Below are positions 55,301-64,000 of a DNA stretch of 64,000 nucleotides, one piece after another. Under the pieces are notes generated by a model. That model searched no databases. It was not told where the DNA came from and saw nothing but the letters and a program-made list of their open reading frames with translations. This DNA is from Bicyclus anynana. Its lineage: Eukaryota; Arthropoda; Insecta; Lepidoptera; Nymphalidae. The DNA lies in contig NC_069083.1 in assembly GCF_947172395.1 (NCBI RefSeq), positions 1,210,501 through 1,274,500 of the forward strand. Direction: 5' to 3'. The stretch's first letter is position 1. Each line of letters begins with the position of its first letter. A program made the translations under genes and the position numbers.

Positions 55301-58300
55301 GAACGCGCCAATCTCATGAAATAGTGGTCCAATTTGAAAAATTCTTTCAGTGTTAGATAGCCCATTTATCGAGGAAGGCTATACATTATCCTCGCATTCC
55401 TACGGGAACGGGAACCACGCGGGTGAAACCGCGCGGCGTCAGCTAGTGTTTCATATAGCACGGCAGTTACTTCATCAACAGTTATTTGTTAAGGATATAA
55501 AAAGTTCTGTCAACAGAACACGCAATGCAAACACTGCAATGGGAGCGAGGCGACCCTGCAAGGTCACGCGGCGACATTGATCTTATCACCGGCATTCTAA
55601 TTGCAAAATAGCAGTTTCTTATCAGTCTCGAGAAAAGATTTCTTTTCACTATTGAAGAAAAATTAAAAGTCTATTCGATAATAATCGTACAGTCGGCAAT
55701 ATTTGTGAGTGAATCATTATTATATAATGATTCATCACTTTGCAGTTGCACGTTGTAGAGTCAACATCTCCTGAGGATGCTCCGGTTTCGGGGTGAAACG
55801 TACGTAGAGAGTATTTTGCCGGACCTGGGTGACGTTGTCGCATGGGTTCGTCGACTTTTCGCGGATGATAGCAAAATAAATAAATCATTATACAGGAAGA
55901 AAATTTTTTTAGTGCGGATATTTTTATATTTTGTTCATAAACAAAATTTAATGATCACGTATTTTTTCTTTTTTTTTTTAACTCAAAAATAACAAAATTA
56001 TTGTTAGCTAAAGTTATTTACTTTTGAACAGAATTTTAGGGTCATCCTATTGTGCGTTTATTTTATTTTCGTTTGATACCTAAAGGACGTCACCAGATCA
56101 CTTTTAAGCTGAATATATCTTGTTTAGTAATAATATGTACATTATTTTGTTATTTTAGAGACATAAATTAAAAAAAAAATACATTAAATGTATCGAACTG
56201 TTTGTAGATTTATATTCTATTAATGATACAGAACCACGAAAAAAAATATCCGCACTAAAGACCGAATCACCCTGTATAATCATAATGAACTTCCGCAAAG
56301 TAACGCCTGCTTCTATCCAATAGTGAATCATTATTTTAATTTTACGAGTGGTATATTAGGTACGTTTTATTTAAATTTCATAATAATAGTAAATCTTGGA
56401 AGCTAAACTTGTGTGCCTAGTGGGAGTTTTCAATGTTTTCATAATGTTACTATCGCGTTAACGTAAACGCGAATTTATAAGGAATTGAAACAGATGTGCA
56501 GTAGTGCCACTAGATGTCGCTGTTTCAATTCCTTAGAAATTCGCGTTTACGATATCGTGATCGTCACAGTATCAAACTGCCACTAGACCATCAGAACCAC
56601 TTCATAGCATTCGATTGGACTTAAGTTTGATATACTTGATACACTTGTGATATTAAATTAAAAGAATATTTGCCTTAACTTTTAGATAGGACTTATATTT
56701 CCGTTCCTTTCCAATTAATCGTAAAAGAAAATGTGTGTGTATGGGTGTGTTGGGAGAGAGGATCGAATAACCACCTGGTGATGAGTCCCTCTTACCACTG
56801 AGCTATTGGGGCTTCAAATGTTATGCCAAAATGATCTGATTATGATTGCTCTGAATGTAGTTTAAAGCCATAACCATCAAGATAAGCCCATCCGAGTTTC
56901 CCGAACTCTCCAAGGCACGGGGGCATTAAACCCGGACTGAGAATTTTTACTGAAAATTCCTGAGAAGGAAAAGCTCAGTATTTCATAGCACTACCTAGGA
57001 CTCGAACCTTGGAACTCGTCAACCAAAGCCACATAGGCTTACCAAAAACCACTAGACCAGAGGTATTTAATCAATATGGTAATGGCGGATTGTTTCGACA
57101 GGCGGTTGGCTATGAGCAACTCTGATCATATTATGTGTAAAACCAAAAATGAGAACTAGTAGGTTAAGAAATATAAAATGAAAGCGTAAACTTAAGGGTT
57201 ACTCATAACTCATCAGCATAAATATACAATAAACATTTACCACTCGTCTGCAGGTGATAATTATCATAATCTAAATGATATGGGTAGGCATAAGGCAATA
57301 TCATTCGGCATACTTTAGATTTACGTACACTATTTACATAATCTGAAATACTATATCATTAGTAACTAATTAATATTTTATGTCTTATTGTCTTAGCACT
57401 AAAGTCTATTCTGCCTTTTAACGTTTCAGTATATAGGTAAACATATACATATAAACATGGTGAAATACCTTTCTTTGGTCACTTTTCTCTTGATCCTTAG
57501 GGGATCTTCTTAAAATGGTAAAATATATTACTAATATTATCCTACTTTCTACTAATATTATAAACGCGGAAGTTTGTATAGATTTTTGGATGTATGTTTG
57601 AATGTTTGTTACTCTTTAACGCCGCTACTACTGAAACGATTTGGCTGAAATTTGGAATGGAAATAGATTTTACTCTGGATTAAAACATGGGCTACTTTTT
57701 ATCCCGAAAAAATCCATGGCTTCCCGAAATTAGCGAAAACTGAAGATTTCGATGATACGAATGTTGGTTACTCTTTCACGCCTCGACTGCAGAACCGAAT
57801 TAGCTGAAATTTTGTATTGAGATATATTATAGCCTGGTTTAATACATAGGCTACTTTTTATCATGGAAAAATCCATGGTTCCCGAGGGATTTGTGACGCC
57901 CGTGACTTCAATGACGGACGAAGTCATTTGTGAAAAACTAAATTCCACGCGGACGATGTCGCGGGCGTCCGCTAGTTAAATGAATAATTCCAAATACACA
58001 TAAGACACTAAATTGCTATTACCAGTATATAATAAATGTACATTGTCGTAAATATACGGTACACAGTACATAGGTAGTGGGTTGAAAAATAGACTGAAGA
58101 AAGTGACCGTCGGCACGGACCGATGCCGATGGTCCGAAAAGACCCCTGGCCTGGGTAGGCTGTGAGAAGAAGATTAAAAAAAACTACAGTGACCATTTGG
58201 GGCCCCATCCAATGAATTCCAATGAATAGTTATGCTACTGAATGTGCAAGTGGCACATAGTGACTGAACGAAGAGTAACGCATTCTTGATTTGTCTGATT

Positions 58301-58934
58301 TTGTGCCGTGCTGTTTATCGAATCCAGCGTAAACAACGCCTTGGTAAGTAATACTTTAGACGTGTAGCCCAGTGGATATGACCTGACTTCGATTTGGTGG
58401 GCGTAGGTTCGAATCATGGTAGGTTGGAGGGGCACGCACCTCCAACTTTTCAGTTGTGTGCATTTCAAGAAATTAAATATCACGTGTCTCAAACGGTGAA
58501 GAACAAACATTGTGAGGAAACCTGCATACCCGAAAATTTACTTCAAGTCTGTGTGGTGGTGGGCTTAACCCATCTCATTCTGAGATGAGACTCGTGCTCA
58601 ACAGTGAGTCGACAACAGTGAGTCGTTCTTATAGCTTGGCAAGTTCGTTGATGACACTGCCATGATATGCGGGTGACGGGCGGGGAAGGACTGCGCGGGT
58701 GTAAAGTCGTGCGCGCGGGGCATCGCTACCCCCCTCCCGCCCCCCGCGGACCATCAGGAGTGTTACAAACGAATTCGCCAAGCTATAATGATGAAGCATG
58801 AGTAATACTTAATAAAGTGCCTGATTACCGTCTTTCATGAACAACACACTGTGGGTGGTCATCTGGTCTGCGGCTACCATGGCGAAGTCCCTGCACTTGA
58901 TCCCCATGAGACACTGGAACAACACATAGTCCAT
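52396..58934 (-). CDS. PSMB2: Proteasome subunit beta type-2 (20S position beta4), four exons
   Basis: Exons on the minus strand: 58934-58829, 54548-54355, 53245-53083 and 52556-52396. All have GT-AG borders and compatible phases (1, 0, 1), giving 207 residues, close to the 201 of human PSMB2. It starts MDYVLFQCLMGIKCRDFAMV; Met10 could be an alternative start closer to orthologues. Landmarks: VAADQMTTHSVLFMKD; FTQYVAQNLQLYRMRNAYAL; FTRNSLKDCWHSG; LIAGYDE; VPYGTQGLGGILSLSIMDRY; QQEAYEILKMCIREVQRKLV. The product is a non-catalytic beta subunit of the 20S core, in cytosol and nucleus; the absence of an N-terminal catalytic threonine is normal here. The stop TAA overlaps AATAAA (CAAATAAATT), a possible polyadenylation signal. 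Introns are full of SINE, Helitron and MITE insertions, and exon 3 is partly duplicated. Confidence 0.93.
52879..53082 (-). pseudogene. Tandem copies of PSMB2 exon 3 in intron 3
   Basis: Copy B (53070-52953) repeats exon 3 almost exactly from the IDxLASSVRVPYGTQGLGGIL block to YYKP and its GTAAGT donor, at a 130-bp period. Its 5' part has an in-frame TGA (SYDES, stop) and lacks the exon's acceptor. Copy C (52950-52879) carries only SYDEERAEQLYIIDYLADLN, which looks closer to a typical PSMB2 sequence than the used exon does. Neither copy splices in phase with exon 2, so I regard them as non-functional unless RNA shows otherwise. Confidence 0.75.
53246..54029. other. PSMB2 intron 2, no further exon
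   Basis: AT-rich intronic sequence. The ORF at 53433-53615 has no domain. Confidence 0.5.
54030..54343 (-). mobile_element. SINE B in PSMB2 intron 2
   Basis: Reversed, full body, with B box GGGGATCGAACCCAGGACC and a truncated head. Its head ends about 10 bases from the exon 2 donor (GTAAGAG at 54354). Confidence 0.85.
54572..54775 (+). repeat. hAT left-end scrap and 'CCGACTTCC' repeat
   Basis: CAGTGGCGGATTCGTAGTCT, then GCCGCCCTAGGG (hAT-like), followed at 54628 by CACCGACTTCCAAAAAGGAG and the body TTTCCGTCATTTATGGACCG. Confidence 0.6.
54776..55257. other. PSMB2 intron 1, unassigned
   Basis: AT-rich; nothing named. Confidence 0.4.
55258..55447 (+). mobile_element. Helitron-like element, type 1
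   Basis: TACTAATATTATAAAGCTGA to ACCGCGCGGCGTCAGCTAGT. Confidence 0.8.
55660..56335 (+). repeat. Foldback repeat with hammerhead-like core (copy 2), interrupted
   Basis: CTGAGGA at 55771-55777 and GAAAC at 55795-55799 with TACGTAGAGAG following, then GACCTGGGTGACGTTGTCGC and TTTTCGCGGATGATAGCAAA. The sequence resumes after a nested insertion at 56275 with TATAATCATAATGAACTTCC, CGCCTGCTTCTATCC, colinear with the flank of copy 1. Confidence 0.65.
55893..56274. mobile_element. Mariner-like non-autonomous insertion with TA duplication
   Basis: 382 bp between TA (55891-55892) and TA (56275-56276). The uninterrupted homologue at 21.4 kb has a single TA here. Ends share CAGG and TTTAGTGCGGATATTTTT in inverted orientation. 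TA targets point to Tc1/mariner; no transposase remains. Confidence 0.8.
56415..56588. mobile_element. MITE Y, copy 2, with internal foldback
   Basis: Same termini as 41694-41824. Inside, GTAAACGCGAATTT, AAGGAATTGAAACAG and the reverse complement CTGTTTCAATTCCTTAGAAA form arms of about 30 bases. Confidence 0.75.
56740..56815 (-). other. tRNA-like sequence, not a tRNA gene
   Basis: The reverse strand reads GCCCCAATAGCTCAGTGGTA (A-box region) and TTCGATCC (B box), but the 3' acceptor strand does not pair with GCCCCAA. Probably a SINE head. Confidence 0.4.
56880..57065 (-). mobile_element. SINE D (tRNA-derived)
   Basis: The reverse strand head has CCTCTGGTCTAGTGGTTTTT (A box) and AAGGTTCGAGTCCTAGG (B box), with a body distinct from SINEs A-C. 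Confidence 0.5.
57066..57536. other. PSMB2 intron 1, unassigned
   Basis: AT-rich; nothing named. Confidence 0.4.
57537..57975 (+). mobile_element. Helitron type 2, two partial copies in tandem
   Basis: TACTAATATTATAAACGCGG start. TATCCCGAAAAAATCCATGG and TATCATGGAAAAATCCATGG mark two body copies. Ends GGACGATGTCGCGGGCGTCC and GCTAGT. Confidence 0.75.
57976..58359. other. PSMB2 intron 1, unassigned
   Basis: The GAAGAAGATTAAAAAA-type stretch near 58170 looks like RTE tail debris; uncertain. Confidence 0.35.
58360..58620 (+). mobile_element. SINE A
   Basis: GTAGCCCAGTGGATATGACC, GTAGGTTCGAATCATGG, ACGTGTCTCAAACGGTGAAG; middle shortened. Confidence 0.8.
58662..58790 (+). repeat. GC-rich repeat R25, copy 2
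   Basis: GGACTGCGCGGGTGTAAAGT, TACCCCCCTCCC and AGGAGTGTTACAAACGAATT; colinear with 25640-25775. Ends about 40 bases from the PSMB2 exon 1 donor. Confidence 0.7.
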
Positions 58935-59480
58935 TTCTGACACAAATATATATTAAAAAATCTAAAAATAATCAAAAATTAAAAGCATAAAAAACATAAA
59001 ATATTCAATAATGACGTTTAAAATTAATCAATATCAATAGTCTGTAAAATTAATTGACAAAATCGAAGAGGATTTTGTAATTTGTTTGGTTATGGTTTGA
59101 GTCCATCATCGTCCTAGTCCTAAAATCTATGGTCATCGTCGTTGAGAGACTATTAGTATAGATTAATATGAAGTGTGAAGCATGAAGATTGATATTTAGA
59201 AACGTCTCATAATTATAATACGTTGAAAATCCCTACTATAATGTTAGAAGCCAGTTCCTCTAGTAAGCCGTTGAATTAAACTGAATATAATAGCTTTTCA
59301 GCACTATTATGTAATTCAACGTTTTATTACATGCACAGCATTATCACAGTAATGAATAGAATACACGAAACAATAGCCCCAGCTCGTCGTCCCAGTTACC
59401 ACACGACCACCGGCGGGCCTACTATACCGAGAGCCTGCGAGGGTCGCACTTACCTCATTTTAGCAAGACCAAAAGAGTCT
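58935..59480 (-). other. 5' flank of PSMB2
   Basis: Would hold the 5' UTR and promoter; no TATA box or initiator identified with confidence. Sequence is AT-rich near the start codon with a GC-richer patch at 59387-59450. Confidence 0.35.
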
Positions 59481-60180
59481 TGCTAGCCCAGTAGATATGA
59501 CCTCTGCCTTCGATTCGGAGAGCGAAGGTTCGAATCATGTCTGGGGCGTGCACTTCGAACTTTTCAGTCAATGAGATAAGGAATTAAATATTACGTGTGT
59601 TAGGGGCGGCGAGAAAAAAAACTCGAGGTTCACAAACACACCACTTTATTAACACAACTCTTCGAAAATAATCACAAAAACTGAACCCGTCTCGTCCATT
59701 AAGCCACGTTTTTATACCTTTCCAACGGAACAAGCAACAAGAATAAAAATCAAACATCAATCTTTTATCTATACGTATATTGACATAACTTCACATGAAT
59801 TATGTCAATATATGTTTTTAAATCTATTTATTTATTTTAGTTTAGTTTAGTATATTTTAGTTTAGTTTTAAGAACAAAGAATCACTCGTCATTATACGTC
59901 ATGGTACCTACGTATATTGACAACACTACATTTATAACAAGGTTGTTTGTAACATCTAATGTAGCATATCCGTTAATACAAATACCTTCTTAAATAATTT
60001 TCTAACACGTGTCTGTAACGGCGAAGGAAAAGCAAACGTGAGGAAACCTGACAATTTTCTTAATTCTCGTGGTGTGTGAAGTCTGCCGATCCGAAATGGG
60101 CAAGTAATACAATTAGCCTAACCCCTCTTATTATGAGAGGAGACTCGTGCTCAACAGTATACCTATCAAGGCGTGTCAAT
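59481..60180 (+). mobile_element. SINE A split by a solo LTR
   Basis: Head and start of body at 59481-59597 (AGCCCAGTAGATATGACCTC, AGGTTCGAATCATG). The body resumes at 60008 with CGTGTCTGTAACGGCGAAGG and ends TCGTGCTCAACAGT. Confidence 0.8.
59598..60007 (-). mobile_element. Solo LTR (Ty3/gypsy-like size and ends)
   Basis: 410 bp bounded by TGTTAG...CTAACA with CGTG on both sides (59594-59597 and 60008-60011). On the minus strand it has TATAAAAACG (about 59716-59707), then TTAATAAAGTGG (about 59652-59641), a plausible promoter and polyadenylation pair. No internal region or second LTR remains. Confidence 0.8.
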
Positions 60181-60394
60181 AATGATGGTAGGAGCACAGA
60201 CTGACCAACTAGAAGTAGGAGCAAGTTACGAGTAAGTCTGGCTGTTGCAGTCTTTCGGTCCATACGGACGTTTGTTAGCGTGTAAAATGTTCACTTGCAT
60301 ACATTTTTAAGCCCCGGTGTAAAATAGGGTTTTATGCTTGGGTACCTTTTTAGGGTTTCGAACGTAAGTAGTACAAAAACGGAACCCTTAATTT

Positions 60395-60530
60395 AAATTA
60401 TTATTATCAACATCTTATAACTGCCGACTACAGGGCAAAACCTCCCTTTTTATAGGAGAGGGGTTATGGAGCTTAGACCCACCACACTGCTCCAATGGGG
60501 GTCAGCGGGCTTAGTGCGATAATATTTGAC
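60395..60530. repeat. SINE-like fragment
   Basis: AACTGCCGACTACAGGGCAA, GAGGGGTTATGGAGCTTAGA, CCCACCACACTGCTCC resemble a further lepidopteran SINE, seen also as GTGGTGGGTCTAGGCTCCAT near 41360. Confidence 0.4.
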
Positions 60531-60565
60531 TAATAACGGACCGGTCAAGCTTCGCTTTGACTCAT

Positions 60566-60722
60566 TACCTTGTTACGCTATTCTATTCTACTCCCACCCT
60601 ACACCTACCCAACCCAAGCTACCCCTATGTAACCCTACCCCCACCAAAGCTACCCCTACCCAAACCTACCCCTACTAGGGTAGGGGTAGTTTTGTATAAG
60701 GTGTTGGGTAGGGGTAGGAGCC
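60566..60722. repeat. C-rich CTACCC tract with inverted G-rich part
   Basis: Repeated TACCC-type units (CTACCCCTACCCAAACCTAC) run into CTAGGGTAGGGGTAG and GGGTAGGGGTAGG, so the tract folds back on itself. Confidence 0.7.
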
Positions 60723-61296
60723 TGTACAATACATACAAACTATCAAATCTTTCCTATTTATAATAATAGTATCTAAGACCACTATCAATCAAATTTTCTT
60801 ACTGAATAAAGATATTTTTTTTGATTTTGATTAAATTATCATGAGAATTGCCTGCCAATATGGAAGCTTATAGACTGAAGTATTCATTACTTTTAAGGAA
60901 ACACGAAATTTTGTAAATGGATTTAATCACGTTCATCCCATATTTCAGTTAAAAATGTTACTAGCCTATTATGAACCTCTATTCATTAAGGCTTAGCGTG
61001 TAGTCAACACAAAACTAACATAATCAAGCCGTTTTAGCTCTTACAATAGGCAGCGTAAGGACCAAAATGTGTTACATGGATAGTTAATTAATTTGTGGTT
61101 AACAAAAATGATAAGAAGAGCCAATATTTGCTGACGTAAAACACTCTAGGCGGGTAGTGTCGTAACGACGATGTACATTGTATGTACGATATAAGCATAA
61201 GTATAGGCCCAATGGTTAATCTATACGGCTTCGTATCATGAGGTTGTGGGTTCGGTTTAAACAGTTTGGCTAATTAAAAAGGAAAGACTGAAATCA
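60723..61296. other. No gene recognised
   Basis: Includes a LINE-tail-like AATAAAGATATTTTTTTTGA and TTTTGATT at about 60805-60832; otherwise unassigned. Confidence 0.4.
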
Positions 61297-61360
61297 CCTG
61301 GCAAATTAAAAATTGCCAGGGCACTATAAAATTGGGAGAGCATTCCCAAAATTATAGTGC
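61297..61360. repeat. Two adjacent hairpins
   Basis: CCTGGCAA (61297-61304) with TTGCCAGG (61313-61320), directly followed by GCACTATAAAATTGGGA and TCCCAAAATTATAGTGC (61321-61360), nearly complementary. Confidence 0.75.
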
Positions 61361-61699
61361 ACATATTGGAATAACTCAGTTTGATATTTTTATATAAAAC
61401 ATCATATGTGTAAAAAATTACATTACTTTACACCTACGAGTATGATAAAAATCCATCACTCGGTAAAAAGTTATGGGTGGTTTTCCATTACAATTAATGG
61501 GTAAACAGGAATCAATCATCCCTTTGTTTTCCTACCCTTTGGATTGGATTTCTTTTTCTACTACTTACTTACTAGAAAATCATAAAAATCGAACCACTCG
61601 GTAAAAAGTTATTCATGTTCATACATGAAAAAATATACACGTCGAATGAGAACCTTCCTCCATGATTTCGCCAGTTGAAAATACAATTCCAACCACTGA
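61361..61699. other. No gene recognised
   Basis: AT-rich; scrap of 'CCGACTTC'-type sequence near 61640. Confidence 0.35.
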
Positions 61700-62020
61700 C
61701 TCATCATCATCATTATCAACCCATATCCGGCTCACTGATGAGCTCGAGTCTCCTCTCAGAATGAGGGGGGTTAGGCCAGTAGTCCACCACGCTGGCCCAA
61801 TGCGGATTGGCAGACATCACACCCACAGAGTTTGTGAAAATTCTCAGGTATGCAGGTTTCCTCACGATGTTTTCCTTCACCGTTTGAGACACGTGATATT
61901 TAATTTCTTAAAATGCACACAACTGAAAAGTTGGAGGTGCATGCCCCGGACCGGATTCGAACTAACACCCTCCGGAATCAGAGGCAGAGGTCTACCACTG
62001 GGCTACCACGGCTCTACTCC
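61700..62020 (-). mobile_element. SINE A, full length
   Basis: Reversed: CATCATTATCAACCCATATC, body, then GGATTCGAACTAACACCCTC and CCACTGGGCTACCACGGC. The 145-codon forward frame over it is a by-product. Confidence 0.85.
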
Positions 62021-62334
62021 GCCACTGGCTACCGGTACTGGAGATACATTCGATAATACCTACTTATTTGGTACCAACTACCAACCCACATATTCATAAT
62101 TAATTATATTATGTAACTTTAATTATGATTGACACAAATATTTTGATACATTACACAACAGTGCCTACATTCAGGCTTATCTGCGAAGCTTATAGGATTA
62201 ATTTGAGTACCTAGCTAAGTATACAATCAATCAAAATATGTTACATAATTATTATTAGTCGGTCTACATAATTATATTAATGTAAATAAATTAAATAATT
62301 TATATAAATGTGAATGAGAGTTACATATTTGTTC
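62021..62334. other. No gene recognised
   Basis: AT-rich. Confidence 0.35.
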
Positions 62335-62560
62335 CTTTTGCCGTGTAGACCACATGGGGTCGCAGTGTCATGAAATTCCTTTGATTCATTTCACCGCGGC
62401 TAGTTGCCTCGACTAGTGACAGAAGGGCTCATTTTTTGCGCAAATGATCAGCCTGGCTGTCCAGCGCGGAAAAACAGCCAGTGTTCTTGCCACCATTCCA
62501 CGTGGGCATGATTTGTATAGTTATTAGTATAAGTTAGCATATGTTCCTTATTGTATTAAT
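62335..62560 (+). mobile_element. Non-LTR retrotransposon ORF C-terminus
   Basis: The forward frame near 62430 reads FFAQMISLAVQRGKTASVLA, TIPRGHDLYSY, stop, a common C-terminus of lepidopteran LINE reverse-transcriptase proteins. The upstream part carries stops. Confidence 0.6.
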
Positions 62561-62702
62561 TCTCAATTTTAAAAAATGTGAATGTAAGTTTGAATGTACT
62601 ATGCATGCAAATGTCAATGTGCCAAAAAAGCTCCTTCTACTCTTGGATAGAAGCAACTATCTTCTAACTAGAATCTAATCTAACTAGAATGGCTCTACAA
62701 CG
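62561..62702. other. Spacer
   Basis: Short unassigned sequence with a repeated TCTAACTAGAAT. Confidence 0.3.
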
Positions 62703-62870
62703 TGCAATTGCAAAGTCTGGCGAAGTTGTAGAGTCAACATCTCCTGAGGATGCTTCGGTTTCGGGATGAAACGTACGTAGAGAGTATTTTGTGAGACCTG
62801 GGTAACGTTGTCGCCTGGGTTCGTCGGCTTTTCGCGGATGATAGCAAAATAAATAAATTAATATATACTC
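62703..62870 (+). repeat. Foldback-family repeat with hammerhead-like core (copy 3)
   Basis: CTGAGGA at 62744-62750 and GAAAC at 62768-62772, then GTACGTAGAGAG, GACCTGGGTAACGTTGTCGC and TTTTCGCGGATGATAGCAAA. The left arm seen in copy 1 is absent. Confidence 0.65.
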
Positions 62871-62984
62871 CTTCTACTCTCTTATTAGATGGGCAAATAC
62901 GGTGTATGATGATAATATGAAATACTTATGGATTATTTAACATGTTATAACAACATGACCAGCTAAACGAAAAACCAGCGTTTG

Positions 62985-63206
62985 GAGCTCGTTTGGAGTA
63001 TATGTATTCTTGCATCATCAATATCAGCCGATGGACATCCACTGCTGGACTTCCAAACACGACAACCAGCATCCAGCGGAAAATAGTTAAACAGCGGAGC
63101 ACCCAAGCATATAAATATAGGCTGCATCCCAAAAAATACCATGATTCCCTCAGGATATTTGAAAAACAAGAATATCACGCGTACGAAGTCGCGAGCGTCC
63201 ACTAGT
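62985..63206 (-). mobile_element. RTE LINE tail next to Helitron type 2 end
   Basis: Reversed ATCATCAATATCAGCCGATG, GACATCCACTGCTGGACTTC (RTE tail, minus). Then at 63130-63206 a forward Helitron end, ACGCGTACGAAGTCGCGAGC, GTCCACTAGT. Confidence 0.6.
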
Positions 63207-64000
63207 TATAAATAAAATTTAAGGGTCACTCTGTTTATTTTTTTTTAAACTGTGTTTATTCTAGTGTTTCTATGTACATTTACTAAAAATCTACCTTTTA
63301 TAAAAATTTTCTGTCTGTTTGGCAGTGCTAATCTCTGGCACTAAACGATTTTAATAGAACTTTCACTGGAAGATAGAGGCGATTATTGAGCAATATAAAT
63401 AGGCTGCATCCCAAATAATACATCCCGCGGGATATTTGAAAGAACAGGACGGATGTCCGCTATACCTCAATAAGGTTGCCAGGTGCAAAGTCCAATAACC
63501 TGACAGACTAGTCGATTTGGACAGGACATTAGGTTTAAAAAGCACTCATAATTGAGGATTTTGTGTCTCTGAAGGTATAGTACGACAAAAAATACAAGTA
63601 AAATAAGCATTTTTGACTATTACTACTAATAATTATTATAGTCATTAATGAAAATTATGTTCTAAAAATCTAAAAAGCCTAGCAAAAGCCGGACGCCGTT
63701 TGTTTTGGCCTTTTGGCTGGACATGCAATCAAAAAGCCTAACTATACTAACCTGTACATAGTTACAAGTCAGGTTTTAGCGATGTCTGTTCTGTGTTTAC
63801 AAGTATACAATACAAACTCAAAGTGCCAAGTCCTTGGTGACACTGATCCGAGCAGTTAACGACAGGCGTTATATCTTGGCCTGACAGTTCGGCACTCCAT
63901 GACGCTTTTAGATCGTAAACAAGTAAACATGTCGGATGGGAGCGCCCGATATGCGGCTCGGAAGTTACATGAAACACTTACCTATCTATGTAATAGTTCA
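63207..64000. other. No supported gene
   Basis: ATAGGCTGCATCCCA at 63400 repeats the phrase at 63117, a second Helitron-related scrap. The minus-strand frame at 63762-63977 (GRSHPTCLLVYDLKASWSAE, VVNCSDQCHQGLGTLSLYCI) is GC-balanced but unrecognised and runs near the window edge. Confidence 0.35.

Noticed and set aside
61662..62099. 145-codon plus-strand open frame
   Set aside because: Covers a reversed SINE A; similar peptides occur at the other SINE A copies (for example 43643-44015).
63762..63977. Minus-strand 71-codon frame at the window edge
   Set aside because: GC-balanced but no motif recognised and no clear splice sites; not strong enough to call a gene.
1..64000. CRISPR arrays, operons, phage or plasmid modules, rRNA genes
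   Set aside because: None present; the sequence has eukaryotic introns and insect repeats, and the regular repeats seen are SINEs, microsatellites or tandem arrays without spacers.

Overview
This is nuclear DNA from an insect, almost certainly a butterfly or moth. It is AT-rich, has intron-split genes, and is packed with short repeats typical of Lepidoptera: tRNA-derived SINEs, Helitron-like elements whose 3' end is CTAG before T, and non-LTR tails ending in TTTGATT or GATGAT tracts. I see no bacterial, phage or plasmid features, and no CRISPR array, rRNA gene or functional tRNA gene. Family labels used below (SINE A-D, Helitron types 1 and 2, MITE X, Y and E, the 'CCGACTTCC' repeat, R25) are mine. 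Assignments rest on reading and hand translation, not database searches.

Only two gene loci are well supported, both on the minus strand. (1) Two first coding exons of FLVCR/SLC49-type major facilitator transporters lie 20.5 kb apart (12011-12325 and 32879-33244). Each ends at the residues LLDKT with a phase-0 GT donor. I found no further FLVCR exon in the window, so they are either tandem paralogues or alternative first exons of one gene continuing left of base 1. (2) A complete four-exon proteasome subunit beta type-2 gene (PSMB2, 20S position beta4) spans 52396-58934 and encodes 207 residues. Its third exon has been tandemly copied, leaving a second near-identical copy and a third divergent fragment in the next intron.

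Layout. 1-11 kb: LINE and SINE debris, a direct repeat flanking a palindrome, and an orphan cysteine-rich reading frame truncated by a SINE. 12-33 kb: the FLVCR exons with a repeat-rich interval between them. That interval holds an internally deleted DNA transposon with terminal inverted repeats (23087-24887), a broken THAP-domain fragment, several foldback elements and a perfect hairpin. 33-52 kb: gene-poor, with hAT-type MITEs (one with a clean 8-bp target duplication), SINEs and Helitron ends. 52-59 kb: PSMB2. 59-64 kb: a solo LTR inside a SINE, more LINE tails and low-complexity tracts.

The most unusual structural signal is a dispersed foldback repeat present three times (about 21.5, 55.8 and 62.7 kb). 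Its core can be read as a hammerhead-ribozyme-like motif. One copy is interrupted by a TA-flanked, mariner-like insertion. I found no coherent new multi-gene system.
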